The translations under genes and the position numbers were made by a program. 64,000 nucleotides of DNA. Source: CAWDMC01 sp963803295. GTDB taxonomy: Bacteria > Acidobacteriota > Terriglobia > UBA7540. The stretch's first letter is position 1; each line of letters begins with the position of its first letter. The stretch lies in the NCBI GenBank assembly GCA_963803295.1, contig CAWDMC010000012.1, positions 1 through 64,000 on the forward strand, in the 5' to 3' direction. Below the pieces are notes generated by a model that was not told where the DNA came from, made no database searches, and was given only the letters and a program-made list of their open reading frames with translations. Positions 9,213 to 21,600 of the stretch are shown here, piece by piece.

Positions 9213-9268
9213 GTGAAGCCCTCTCTGTTATCGGCAGCACCGGCCATGATCTTGCCGGCGCAGAAATC

Positions 9269-11101
9269 CTACTGTGGCACAAGGGGCAGGATCAGGGCCG
9301 AGGGATGATCGGCATCGTGGTAAATCGTGTTGGTAGCCTTCAGCCATTGCGCGCTGTTCGCAGCCGTCTGCCCCAAGTTGAGGTTGCGGTCGAAACGTGG
9401 AAAGTTGCTGCTTGAAACCTCCAGGCGAATGCGGTGTCCAGTAAGGAAGACGTTGCTGGTAGACCACAGGTCGATAGTCAGCTTGTAAACCTGGCCCGGA
9501 TTCAGGAATTCCTGCTTCTCCATGGAGTCACGATAGCGCCCCACAGAATGCCTTCGGTGAGATTCTCGGCGAAGCCGTTGGGCCAGACATCCACCAGTTT
9601 GCCAGTGAAGTCGGTATCGGCAGCCGAAGCTGGCGAAGAGTTCCAGGCTGACTGGTCCTGTAACCTCGGTGTCTTGCTTCAAGGGAGGAGTGGTGTACAC
9701 CAGCACGTCGGGACGAGCTTCCACAGGCCTCTGATCGCGAGGACCTGCAGGAAGTGCACCGCGTCGCAACAGAGTGGCCCGCCCGTTGTAGGTACGGCAT
9801 CCCCGGGGTCGTAGATGAATTGTCCGCTGCCTTGCCACCTGCTCCGGACTCCGACAGGTTGCCATCACCCGTGAGGCCGTTTGCCTTGCCGTTCGAATGA
9901 AGGTAAAAGCGTGTCTGACGGGCCCGCGCTAGTGGCCAGTCATCCTCGTCGCGCCAGACGTTCTTGCCCATGACGAAAATCCTCACCGGCTTCTCGCTCT
10001 CCATCCCATTGGCGATGCCTTTGAGCAAGTAATCGTACCAGCGCAACGTCACGTCGCCCGAACCCGTGGGGGGAACGGGAAGGTTCCTGCAATGGCGCCC
10101 TCGTCCAAAGCCGCCTGGGGCCCGAAATCGACGTCGCCCACCTTGCGGCCTGCGCCTGCGTGCCCGCCGATGATCACCAACAAACGCTGGCCCTTGCGAG
10201 CCGCTTCGTTGCCTCCATGGGCCTTAAGGCCGGTGTAGTTGCCGAGCGAGCCGTCTTGGAAGATGTCGTACCAAGCGGCCACGGAGAATACGGGAACGGT
10301 GATTTGACTAAAGTGGTCCTCGATCGACCATTGCTTCCAGTATTCGTCGTAATAGGGGTGCGCCAGCCAGTCCAGAAAGTATTGGGCCAGCATGCCCGGA
10401 CCATGTGAATCCTCGGGGAACCCGGTGCGGAACAGCGGGTAAGTGCTGAGGGGAAGGTTCTGTGCGTACTCCATGGCGTTGAGGTTCTTGGCCACCTGGT
10501 GGTCGAGCGTGTCAAAAGCCAGACCGGAGCTCCACGACTCATTGAACCACTGCTCGAACGCGCCGCCCTGATAAGTCCAGTTGGAGTGATAGTTCGACGC
10601 AGTCACCACCGGGCAGATTCCGGCCAAGTGAGGCGGGTGGGCAATGGCGGCGAGCATCTGCGTGGCACCGACGTAGGATCCACCAAACATGCCCACCTTG
10701 CCATTGGAGTAGGGCAGCGAGGCAGCCCACTCCACCGTATCGTAGCCATCGCCGGCCTCGTACTTAAAGGGGTACCACTCCCCTTCCGAAGTGAAGCGTC
10801 CCCGGCAGTCCTGGATGATCACAACGTACCCATGGGACGCCGCCTCCAGGCCGTACTCCACACCACTGGCCTTGTTGTAAGGAGTCCGCTGAAGCAGCAC
10901 AGGAAACCTGCCCTCGGCCTGTGGACGATAGATGTCGGCGCGCAGCGTAACGCCATCGCGCATCTTGACGGCGATTCCACGCTGCAGCTTAACTTCGTAG
11001 TGCTCGGCGGCAATGCCTTGCGCGGCCGTCATCGCCATCAGAATTCCAGCTAGCATTGCTTTCATTGACGCCCCTAATCGAAAGGCCGGATTCCGGTTCA
11101 T
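9269..11101 (-). pseudogene. CocE/NonD family secreted hydrolase (X-Pro dipeptidyl-peptidase type), about five frameshifts
   Basis: Alpha/beta hydrolase of the S15/CocE family. ATG 11101 follows an AGGGGATGAC ribosome site and opens a signal peptide (residues about 1-32). The first frame holds MRDGVTLRADIYRP, IIQDCRGRFTSEGEW and the nucleophile GGSYVGATQ. It breaks near 10070, in a run of six G. The next frame gives VTLRWYDYLLKGI and the jelly-roll entry. Further shifts near 9822, 9775, 9630 and 9535 are needed to read DPGDAVPT, RPDVLVYTTPP and the C-terminal jelly roll (HRIRLEVSSSNFPRFDRNL), which ends at 9269. The product would be a periplasmic esterase or peptidase. The density of shifts points to a poor consensus here. 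Confidence 0.82.
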
Positions 11102-11216
11102 GTCATCCCCTTGGTGAATGAAGAATCGTAAGACGGAAAAGCACAGTGGCGCGGTACGGCGTAGTCTCCCACTTTCTCGCGTCCCTGACAACGTCTGCGA
11201 GTCCCCGCTCCGCGCA

Positions 11217-12918
11217 TCATCGGGAAAAGGGATTTGTGCCGTCCGGTTCGAACCAGTCGAACTCCCTGACACCGCCGCTCAGCTTCCAGCGCTGTGGGCA
11301 AGTTGTCTGCATCCAGTCGAGCGGTTCGGCTTCGGGCCCGAACCTCGATGCCTTCAGCAACGCCATCTTCAACATCTTTTTCTCTTCCGCGGTGGTCGTT
11401 GAAGGATCGGCCGAAATAAACAGAGCTGCACCGCTACCTACTACCAGATCGCACCACTGGCGGGTTAACTCGATCGGCACAGCCCTGGTGACCGGTACAC
11501 AGTCCGGATCGACTAGGAAAAAGGCCCGATGCTGTGGTAAGCGAAAAGCCAGCGTGTTTACTCCCATCCTGCGGGTTCGGTCCCAGTCACGCCCGCTGGT
11601 GTCATCGCCAATCCGCTGGAGCTCGAAGATGCCCGCGCCCAGATGCCCCACCGTGTTGCAGCCGATCAGGACGGCGTTCCCCGCCGCCTCGCGAATGGCG
11701 CCGTAGAAGCGCAGCACAATTTCAGCGGTAGTCCTCGAGCGATCAGCGAAATGCCAATCGGCAGAGGTGAGTTCAGCCCCCATCTGAAAGCCCCAGCTGC
11801 CGAGCAGGTCGGAAGTGGAGAAATCATGTTTGATCAGCTCGAATCCCCAGCCCGCGATTCGGCGAAGTCCCTCCTGGATATGATCGAGGGCTTCCGGCAC
11901 ACTGGGGTCTAGTACCAGGAGGGGTGCCTTATAGGGACCTTCCAGGCGGTTGACGCTCAATCGCCAGGCAGCCGGCACGGGTTCCACCGTCAATAGCGGC
12001 CTGATCCAAACTCCCGGCCGTACTCCCCGCTTCTTCATTTCGGCAACGACCGCAGGCATCTCCGAAAGCCGGCTGTTGTCCTGGGTCCACGGGCCAGCAC
12101 CCTCGGGCGCTTTGCCCCATCCCATGTCAACGACCATGAAAGGCGCGTTCGCGCCCGGAGGCGCGAGTCCAGCCAGTTGCTCCACATCACTCAGGATGCT
12201 TTCTACCGTCATGTTTTCGCCGTACAGGTAATACCAGTTATTGGAACCGTAGACTGACTTCTCGGGCAGGCGAGGGTGCTCGCAGAGCTTCCTGCAAAAC
12301 GCCTGGATTGAGTGAAAGGGCGACTGTCCCGGGTGGCCTTCCTGGGCGACGATCTCGGCGGCCTTCAACTGCCGCTCACCAAGCAGAACACCACTGCCTC
12401 CATTGCGGACATCCAGCCAGAGCGAGATTCCCTCAGGGTCGGCCTGCCAGAAAAAAGGCGCTGGCGCCGGTCTTTACGCCATAGCAGTGAGTGACCTCTC
12501 CACTTGAAACAGCGAAGTACCACGGCATGATGCGGTCGCCTGACGTTCCGCGCCACTCCAAATCGGCGTAGGACCGCTCCCAGTGATCACCCACAAATCG
12601 GGCCTCTTCAGGTAAAGAGCCGGACCAGCGTAGACGCAGGCGCGTGAGTGCGCTTCTCGGAGAGGAAACTCGGATTGTAAGCCCACTAGCATCGGGCGAT
12701 TTGCGCGTCGTGATCTCAATATCTCCTCCCCGCCAGAGTTCCCCTGAACGGTTGAGCCGGAGCGGAGGGTTGCGTTCGACAAGCGCCGTAACGTGATCGG
12801 GTGTCCGCACGATATCAAGAAACGTCAACCGGTGAGCACCCGATCCTGCACGCGGCAAGTTCGCGGCCGTGACCGCCGCGATGCCGCCGCGCAAAAACGT
12901 TCTCCGCGACCTATTCAT
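11217..12918 (-). pseudogene. Secreted clan GH-D (alpha-galactosidase-like) glycoside hydrolase, one homopolymer frameshift
   Basis: ATG 12918 opens a Tat-type leader (MNRSRRTFLRGGIAAVTAA). A beta-sandwich-like N-terminal domain runs to about residue 155. At a run of six A/T near 12450 the frame moves by one base and resumes as DPEGISLWLDVRNGGSGVLL. The barrel follows: GSNNWYYLYGEN, MVVDMGWG, the RGVRPGVWIRPL strand, and the nucleophile strand FELIKHDFS, whose Asp fits the GH27/GH36 nucleophile. Substrate is unknown. The CocE and NIPSNAP genes follow in the same direction with gaps of 115 and 56 bases, so the three may be one operon. Confidence 0.72.
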
Positions 12919-13155
12919 CACCGTTGCCTCTTGCTTGTGCGCGGTTGGTACCCCGCACAAAACCATCAAAGGTTTATCAGAAGTAAAGGAAATCGTCAAA
13001 GCACTTCACTCCGGCGGATCGGCCAAAGTGTGTCAGAATGCATCAGTACCTGAATCATTTGCCACAACCAAGCGGTATCGTGTTTTGGGCCAGCTCGCCA
13101 TGTTCTGCAGCATTCAACTTACTTGCCCGGAGGCACGGCAGTTCGAGGAGCAAGC

Positions 13156-14226
13156 GTGACCATCACAAGCCCTCGCCCCTTGGGAAGGTCTGACTTAACC
13201 ATCTCCGCGATTGGCTTCGGCTGCTGGCAATTCTCACAAGGCGTTGGAGCCCTGACCGGAGGTTATTGGCCTGCCCTGTCGCAGGACATAATCGACCAGA
13301 TCGTTGCGGTAAGTCTCGCTACCGGAATCAATTGGTTTGATACTGCGGAGGTTTACGGGCGAGGGACGTCCGAGGCCGCGCTCTCAATGGCGCTGAGGGC
13401 TGCCGGCAAACGTATTGGTGAGGTTATCGTGGCCACGAAGTGGTGGCCCATATTCCGAACCTCCAGAAGTATCCATACGACCATTGACGAACGCCTAAGA
13501 CGATTGGCGCCGTTCGGCATCGACCTGTACCAAGTGCATCAGCCCTTTGCCTTCGCTTCAACCGCCGCGCAAATGCGCGCTATGGCGGATCTCGCCGCCG
13601 GCCACAAGATCCGAACCATAGGAGTCAGCAACTTCTCGGCGAGGAAAATGCGGGCTGCGCATGCCGCTCTGGATGCTGTAGGACTCCCCCTGGTTTCGAA
13701 CCAGGTGCGCTACAGCCTGCTGGATCGCAGCATCGAAACAAATGGTGTGCTCCTGTCGGCACAAGAGCTCGGCATCACGATCATCGCCTACTCGCCGCTG
13801 GCCCAGGGCATCCTTTCGGGCAAGTACCATAGGGATCCTCAGGCCATCCGTTCCCGGCCTGGCCCTCGGAAATGGATGGGGACGTTTCGTCGGGGTGGGA
13901 TCGAGCGCTCCAAGCCGCTGGTGGACGCGCTTGAAGAAATCGCCCAGGCGCGCGGCGCGACTCCATCCCAAGTTGCGCTTAACTGGCTGATACACTTCCA
14001 TGGCGATGCGGTGGTAGCGATCCCAGGAGCTACGAGCGTGGCACAGGCACAGGACAACGCGGGGTCGCTTGGTTTCGTCCTTAGTGAGGCCGAGATGGAA
14101 GGCTTGACGAAATCTCAAAAGCAGTGGCCAGTAAAGAGTAGCGACTCAGCCGCAAACGAGGGTTCGTGCGGTTCAATTCCCGTCGCGACGTGTTATCATG
14201 AGACTGAAGATCATTCAGGCCGGTGA
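13156..14226 (+). CDS. Aldo/keto reductase
   Basis: 356 residues from GTG 13156, which has GAGGAG five bases upstream; a TTG at 13123 is the alternative. The NADPH-dependent (beta/alpha)8 barrel shows all four catalytic residues in order: Asp and Tyr in WFDTAEVYG, Lys in IVATKWW, His in LYQVHQP. The cofactor site appears as TIGVSNFS, IIAYSPLAQGILSGK and the VVAIPGATSVAQAQDNAGS loop. This is the general AKR group seen in Tas/YajO-like enzymes; substrate unknown. The last 29 bases overlap the peptide deformylase start in another frame, so the final residues may be an extension caused by a lost stop. Confidence 0.85.
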   Translation: MTITSPRPLGRSDLTISAIGFGCWQFSQGVGALTGGYWPALSQDIIDQIVAVSLATGINWFDTAEVYGRGTSEAALSMALRAAGKRIGEVIVATKWWPIFRTSRSIHTTIDERLRRLAPFGIDLYQVHQPFAFASTAAQMRAMADLAAGHKIRTIGVSNFSARKMRAAHAALDAVGLPLVSNQVRYSLLDRSIETNGVLLSAQELGITIIAYSPLAQGILSGKYHRDPQAIRSRPGPRKWMGTFRRGGIERSKPLVDALEEIAQARGATPSQVALNWLIHFHGDAVVAIPGATSVAQAQDNAGSLGFVLSEAEMEGLTKSQKQWPVKSSDSAANEGSCGSIPVATCYHETEDHSGR

Positions 14227-14791
14227 GGCTGTTCTTCGCCAGAAGGCTCGTCCACTGACTGCGGACGAGATTCGCAGTGCCAAGATCCAGGGAATCATCA
14301 AATTGATGCACGACACTCTTCGTGATGCTCCGGGTGTCGGCCTGGCGGCGCCGCAAGTCGGACTACCGTTTCAGGTCGCCATCATCGAAGATCGGCCGGA
14401 ATACCAGAAAGACGTTCCTCCTCCTGTGCTGGCCGAGAGAGGAAGACATTCGGTCCCGTTACAGGTGGTAATCAATCCTGTGATTACTCTTAGCGAGACC
14501 AGGATTGAATTCTTTGAGGGCTGCCTCAGCCTTGCAGGTTTCAGCGCACTCGTGCCCCGCGCGCTCGCTGTCCGCGTCGAAGCGCTGAACGAGCGGGCGG
14601 AACCAGTCACTATCGAAGCGGAGGGATGGCATGCCCGAATCCTCCAGCACGAGATCGATCATCTCGACGGAGTGCTTTACGTGGACCGCATGCGAACCCG
14701 ATCGCTCACCACCAACGAAAATCTAACGCGCTACTGGAAAGACAAGGACCCCGGATGGGTACGCGCGGAACTCGGCATTACCTCGGATTAG
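14198..14791 (+). CDS. def: Peptide deformylase
   Basis: 197 residues. It removes the formyl group from nascent N-terminal formyl-methionine. The three family motifs are intact: GVGLAAPQVG (motif 1), EGCLS with the metal-binding Cys (motif 2), and HEIDHLDG with two His ligands and the catalytic Glu (motif 3). The length fits type I/II enzymes with a C-terminal helix, and an insertion near residues 65-85 recalls metazoan-like or actinomycete variants. The start at ATG 14198 begins at the conserved MRLKIIQAG. No clear ribosome site is visible, and it overlaps the aldo/keto reductase end, so coupling is possible. Confidence 0.92.
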   Translation: MRLKIIQAGEAVLRQKARPLTADEIRSAKIQGIIKLMHDTLRDAPGVGLAAPQVGLPFQVAIIEDRPEYQKDVPPPVLAERGRHSVPLQVVINPVITLSETRIEFFEGCLSLAGFSALVPRALAVRVEALNERAEPVTIEAEGWHARILQHEIDHLDGVLYVDRMRTRSLTTNENLTRYWKDKDPGWVRAELGITSD

Positions 14792-14835
14792 TTCCTCTGA
14801 AGCTCCACACTGGGTGGCACTAAAAGGAGACGAAA

Positions 14836-15939
14836 ATGGAGAAATCACGGAACGTGCCTGCAAGTCCTCAATTAAAGAAAGACGATCTCATCGTCATCTT
14901 TGGCGCAGGCGGTTTTATTGCCGGCTCACTGGCCCGATATTTTCACGATAAGGGGTTCACCCGGATCAGGGCGGTTGACAAGAAGCCTGTCGCTGACTGG
15001 TACCAACGTGTGGACGGAGTTGAAAGCCTCTGCCTGGACGTCAGTGAAAAGGAAAACTGCGTGCGGGCCTGCGAGGGCGCAGTGGAGGTCTACAATCTCG
15101 CCGCCGATATGGGTGGCATGGGTTTTATTGAAAAGTTCCGAATCGAGTGTCTACGCAGCATTCTCATCAATACCCACCTGATCGAAGCCGCCTATCGGGC
15201 CGGCGCGGAGAGGTACTTCTTCTCCTCTTCTGCCTGCGCCTATAACGTCGAGCTCCAGAAAGACCCAAAGGTCCGCGCTTTGAAGGAATCGGATGCATAT
15301 CCTGCAATGGCGGAGCGGGGTTACGGTTGGGAAAAGCTCGTGTCGGAGATGTTTTGCCAGGAGTATTGGGCGGAGCGGGGGCTGAAGACGTCCATCGCCC
15401 GCTTTCACAATGTCTACGGTCCCAACGGCACCTGGGACGGCGGGAGGGAAAAGGCTCCCGCGGCGATCTCCCGCAAGGTGATTGAGGCCAAGCACAGCGG
15501 AAAACGTGAGATCACGATATGGGGCGATGGCAATCAGACGCGTAGTTTCATGTACATCGATGATTGTGTCAAAGGCATCGACATGATCGCCCATTGCGAT
15601 GATCTGGTGGCCACGCCTATCAACCTCGGTTCGAGCGAGCTTGTCTCCATCAATGATCTGGTCAGCATCGTAGAAGACATCGCGGGGGTGAAACTGCAGC
15701 GCAAGTACGATCTGGACGCGCCACAAGGAGTCGCGGGCCGGAATAGCGATAACACCATGATCCAAAGCATCCTGCATTGGGAACCTAACACGCCATTGCG
15801 GGAGGGAATGCGCCACACCTACAGCTGGATCGAAGAGCAGTTTGCCGACAGGAAGGCTGGTAGGCGTTCAGTTAGCGAAAATGTTCACGGGGCATCCTCT
15901 AATACCTACTCGGCCTATGCCCACTCGACAAGAGACTGA
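14836..15939 (+). CDS. NAD-dependent sugar-nucleotide epimerase, GDP-mannose 3,5-epimerase-like
   Basis: 367 residues of the extended SDR family. The NAD site is FGAGGFIAGSLARYF. The catalytic pair YxxxK appears as YGWEKLVSEMF, and a Ser-rich strand (FFSSSACAY) precedes it. The segment LAADMGGMGFIEKF closely matches the signature of GDP-mannose 3,5-epimerase, and IWGDGNQTRSFMYIDDCV is the usual substrate-site strand. The start has AAAAGGAGA upstream. The next gene, a GHMP-kinase-like protein, overlaps its 3' end, so the two probably act on the same sugar pathway. Confidence 0.85.
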   Translation: MEKSRNVPASPQLKKDDLIVIFGAGGFIAGSLARYFHDKGFTRIRAVDKKPVADWYQRVDGVESLCLDVSEKENCVRACEGAVEVYNLAADMGGMGFIEKFRIECLRSILINTHLIEAAYRAGAERYFFSSSACAYNVELQKDPKVRALKESDAYPAMAERGYGWEKLVSEMFCQEYWAERGLKTSIARFHNVYGPNGTWDGGREKAPAAISRKVIEAKHSGKREITIWGDGNQTRSFMYIDDCVKGIDMIAHCDDLVATPINLGSSELVSINDLVSIVEDIAGVKLQRKYDLDAPQGVAGRNSDNTMIQSILHWEPNTPLREGMRHTYSWIEEQFADRKAGRRSVSENVHGASSNTYSAYAHSTRD

Positions 15940-16714
15940 TCTCGCCGCAGTCATCGGCGCCATCCCCTATCGGATGGCCCTCGCCGGCGGTTGGATTGAC
16001 CAGCCGTTTGTGTCCAGACACAATCCGGATCCGCCAGGATCCATGGTGGTGGTTAACCTGGAGCCCTGCTTTCGCTACATGGACCGCGCTGGAATGGCCA
16101 CCGGAACCCGCGAAGTCGCCCGAAGACTGTGGAATGGTGGGCTGCCCCGTGGAAATCCTGCCGAGCTTGTCCGGCAGCTGTACGAAGCTGAGAATAAAGG
16201 GGCGAGCGAGCCATCAGGGTCACAGGACATGGCGGGTCTGATCTTCCCCGGCATCAACAGGCTCGACTACGACTTCGGGCGCGAAGGCGGTTTCTTTCCC
16301 GTCCACGTGGAATCGACTACCGATCCCGGCACTGCTGACTGGCTCGAAGGTATCGTGCACGTCCTTCCGGTGGCACAGCGCCCGGCAGGCTATAATCCTC
16401 TGGGTGAAAAGCATCTCGACCGCGAATGGATTCGGCGCCTCGGCCAGTCGGGCAAGGATTGCTTCGCAGCCATTCTGGCGAAGAACAGCGAGGCACTCGG
16501 CGCCTCGATGAATGAATGCATGAAGTGCTGGGAGGCAATCCTTCCTCACACGGTAAGGCACTCCACCATCACTGTCGATTTGCCAGGGCTCTTAAAGCAT
16601 TACCAGTCGCGCTATCTAGGAGCGATGTACTCAGGATGCGGAGGAGGGTATCTTTACGTTATCTCTGAAGAACCGGTGGCAGGATCGATACAGGTGAAGA
16701 TCAGAAGAGCATAG
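15917..16714 (+). CDS. GHMP-kinase-like protein, sugar kinase related
   Basis: 265 residues from ATG 15917; a TTG at 15842 would add 25 residues but overlap the epimerase by 98 bases. The opening IPYRMALAGGWIDQPF resembles the first strand of heptose and fucose kinases of the GHMP family (P-x-R-x3-A-G-G-x-D). The C-terminal MYSGCGGGYLYVIS resembles the family's last glycine loop. The central GLGSS phosphate loop is not visible, so kinase activity is doubtful. It may be a divergent kinase or a non-catalytic relative. It overlaps the epimerase by 23 bases. Confidence 0.55.
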   Translation: MPTRQETDLAAVIGAIPYRMALAGGWIDQPFVSRHNPDPPGSMVVVNLEPCFRYMDRAGMATGTREVARRLWNGGLPRGNPAELVRQLYEAENKGASEPSGSQDMAGLIFPGINRLDYDFGREGGFFPVHVESTTDPGTADWLEGIVHVLPVAQRPAGYNPLGEKHLDREWIRRLGQSGKDCFAAILAKNSEALGASMNECMKCWEAILPHTVRHSTITVDLPGLLKHYQSRYLGAMYSGCGGGYLYVISEEPVAGSIQVKIRRA

Positions 16715-16761
16715 AACGCGAAAGTAGAGATTCAACACCAGAGCAGCTCAGCAAGAACCGC

Positions 16762-18417
<1,656 letters not shown>

Positions 18418-18645
18418 AGTGGCTCTCTGGCTTTTCGATGAGTTTACCTTGGCGCCCAGCTTGACACAACCTCCAAACAGGTTCGACAGGATCGAGGCAA
18501 GCGGTGACACTCCCACCTTGGAAGAAAACTGATACAATCCCAACCTTTGCCAGTGGCGGGTCACGGGTAACAAAGAAAAAGAAGTGAAGGCAACGGCAGC
18601 TTGTCGCTCTTCACTGGTCACAGGCCCCGAAGGAGGTTCGTCTTG

Positions 18646-21600
18646 ATGAGGATTCAAGGGAAGGCGCTTCTCGCCACGATTGTGATCAGCTCAGGTTTTC
18701 TCACCGTTCTGCTTGGGAGACGCTCCGTTCAAGGTGCCGGAATTCCTGGGCCGGAAGCCGAGGAAGGACGGCTGTTGCGATTCCCCGACGTCTACAAAGA
18801 CAGGATTGTGTTTAGCTATGCGGGTGATCTCTGGCTGGTGGCGAGTTCCGGCGGAGTGGCTCGCCGTCTCACCAGCCATCCGGGCCTGGAACTCTTTCCG
18901 AAGTTTTCGCCTGACGGCAAATGGATCGCTTTCACCGGCCAGTACGACGGCAACTACAACGTATACGTGTTGCCCGCAGAAGGAGGCGAGCCGAAGCAAC
19001 TGACATTCCTGCAGGGCGGCGGACACCTCAACGAGCGCATGGGAATTCACAATGAGGTGATCACCTGGACTCCCGATGGCAAACGGGTGATCTTCCTCTC
19101 CCGGCGCGATACGTATAACGATTGGTTTGGACGGCTATACAGCGTCCCCATCTCGGGCGGTCTCGCCGAGGCCCTGCCGCTTCCCAAGGGAGGTCTCACT
19201 TCCTTTTCTCCTGATGGCAACAGCATCGCTTACAACCAGATCTTCCGCAATTTTCGCACCTGGAAACGTTATACCGGCGGCATGGCCCAGGACATCACCA
19301 TCTATAATCTCAAAACCAGCCAGATCGAGCAGGTGCCGCATACCGAACACACCGACACGTTCCCCATGTGGCATGGCGACACCATCTACTTCGACTCCGA
19401 TCGCGGCGCCGAGGAGCGCATGAATTTGTACTCCTACAGCCTGAAGAGCCACGAGGTCCGGCAACTGACGCATTTCAAGGAATGGGACGTCAACTGGCCG
19501 AGCCTTGGCCCGGACTCGATCGTATTCGAAAATGGCGGGTATCTCTATCTTTTCGACCTCGAGAGCGGGCAAGCACATAAGATCGCCGTGTCCACGCCTG
19601 GCGATTTCGAACTTGCGCGGCCGCACTGGGCCGGCGTCGCCAAACTGATCACGGCTGGCGATCTCTCGCCTGATGGCAAGAGGGCTGTCTTCAGCGCCCG
19701 CGGCGACGTCTTCACGGCGCCTGCCAAAGAAGGTAGCATCCGCAATATCACTCACACGCCGGGAATTCGCGAAATGGACGCCGTCTGGTCGCCGGACGGC
19801 CAATGGATCGCCTATCTCTCCGATCGCACGGGCGAATACGAGTTGTACATCAAGCCGCAGGACGGCATGGGCAAGGAGGAGCGCATCACCTTTGATGGCA
19901 CAATGTTTCGCCTGGCGCCCGTTTGGTCGTCCGATAGCAAGAAGCTATTATTTGCCGATAAGTCTTCACGTCTGTGGTACGTCGATACCGGCGAGAAGAA
20001 GCCGGTGCTGATCGACCGCAGCAAGTACGCCGACATTCGCGGATACTCCTGGTCGCCTGATGGCAAGTGGGTCGCCTACGGCAACAACGGAGAAAATGGA
20101 AACGCGATAGTCTATCTTTACTCGCTTGACGACCACAAGATCACGCCCGTCACCACCAGCTTCACGGATAGTTTTGAGCCCTACTTCGACCCTGACGGAA
20201 AGTACCTTTACTTCCTCTCGAACCGTGCTCGCAACGAGGTGCTGGGCGTCTACGATATGGAGTTTTCGAACCCCAAGGCGACGGGCGTCTACGTCGTTAC
20301 TCTTCGCGCCGATCTGCCGTCGCCTTTCCCGCCATTAAGCGATGAGGTGATGGTCAAGCCGCCTGAGGTTCCCACCCCCATACCAACGACTCCACCGGGT
20401 CCGCCGCCAGCGGAGCCGGCCGCCAAGGCGCAGGTACCGGCGAAACAGCGCACACCTGCCGACAAAGCGGAAACACCCAAGAAGGAGCAATTCCGCATCG
20501 ACCTGAACGGTATCTCGGATCGCGTTGTAGCGCTGCCGATCCCGCCGGGCAGCTTGCGCGGTTTGAGCGCCGCTAAGAATCTAATCTTCTACGTATCCAT
20601 GCCGGTGTTCGGCCTCTCAGGTCCAATTCCCGGCGAAAGCCCCATCATTCACGTCTATGACCTCGAGAATCGTAAGGACCATGCGTTAGTTGAGAATGCG
20701 TATAACTACGCTTTGTCGTTCGACGGTAAGAAGCTGCTTTACGCTTACGGGGCAATGCCTGGTGGCGAAGGCGGCGAAGCTGTCGGAGGCAGATCTCAGA
20801 GCTTCGGCATTGTCGACAGCAAGCCACCCGAGGGCGCACCACATCACACGGGCGATGGCGCTCTCAACTTGGGCGGTCTTCGCATGGAGGTAGACCCGCG
20901 CGCGGAATGGAAACAGATCTTTAACGATGTGTGGCGCCAGGAACGCGACTATTTTTTCGAACCCGCTATGAATGGCGTCGACTGGAACGCCCAGCGGCAG
21001 AAGTACTCACAACTTTTGCCTTATGTCTCCAACCGCTATGACTTGACCTACATCATGGGCGAGATGATCGGCGAACTCAGCAACTCCCACACGTACGTGG
21101 GCGGAGGCGACTACCCCGATCTGAGCCAGGTGAACGTCGGGCTGCTGGGCGCTGACTTCGAAGCCGACGCGGAGCACAGTCTCTACCGCATAAAGAAGAT
21201 CTATCAGGGCCAGAACTGGGATGCCGGATTGCGCTCGCCGCTCACCGAACCCGGCATAAACGTGAAAGAAGGCGATTACCTGCTGGAAGTCAACGGCCAG
21301 CCGCTTCGGGTTCCCCAGGATCCTTACAGACTATTTGTGAATACTGCGGAGCAGAACGTTACGCTAACCGTCAACAGCGAACCAAAGGAGGATGGTGACC
21401 GCCAGGTGGTGGTGAAGACACTTACAGACGATTTCGGACTGCATGAGCTCAATATGATCGAGACTAACCGGCGCAAGGTGGATCAGGCCACAGGCGGCAA
21501 AGTGGGCTACGTCTATCTGCCTGACATGGGGGCGGCCGGACTGAATCAGTTCGTCAAGCAGTACTTCCCCCAGATCCGCAAGCAGGGACTCATTTTCGAC

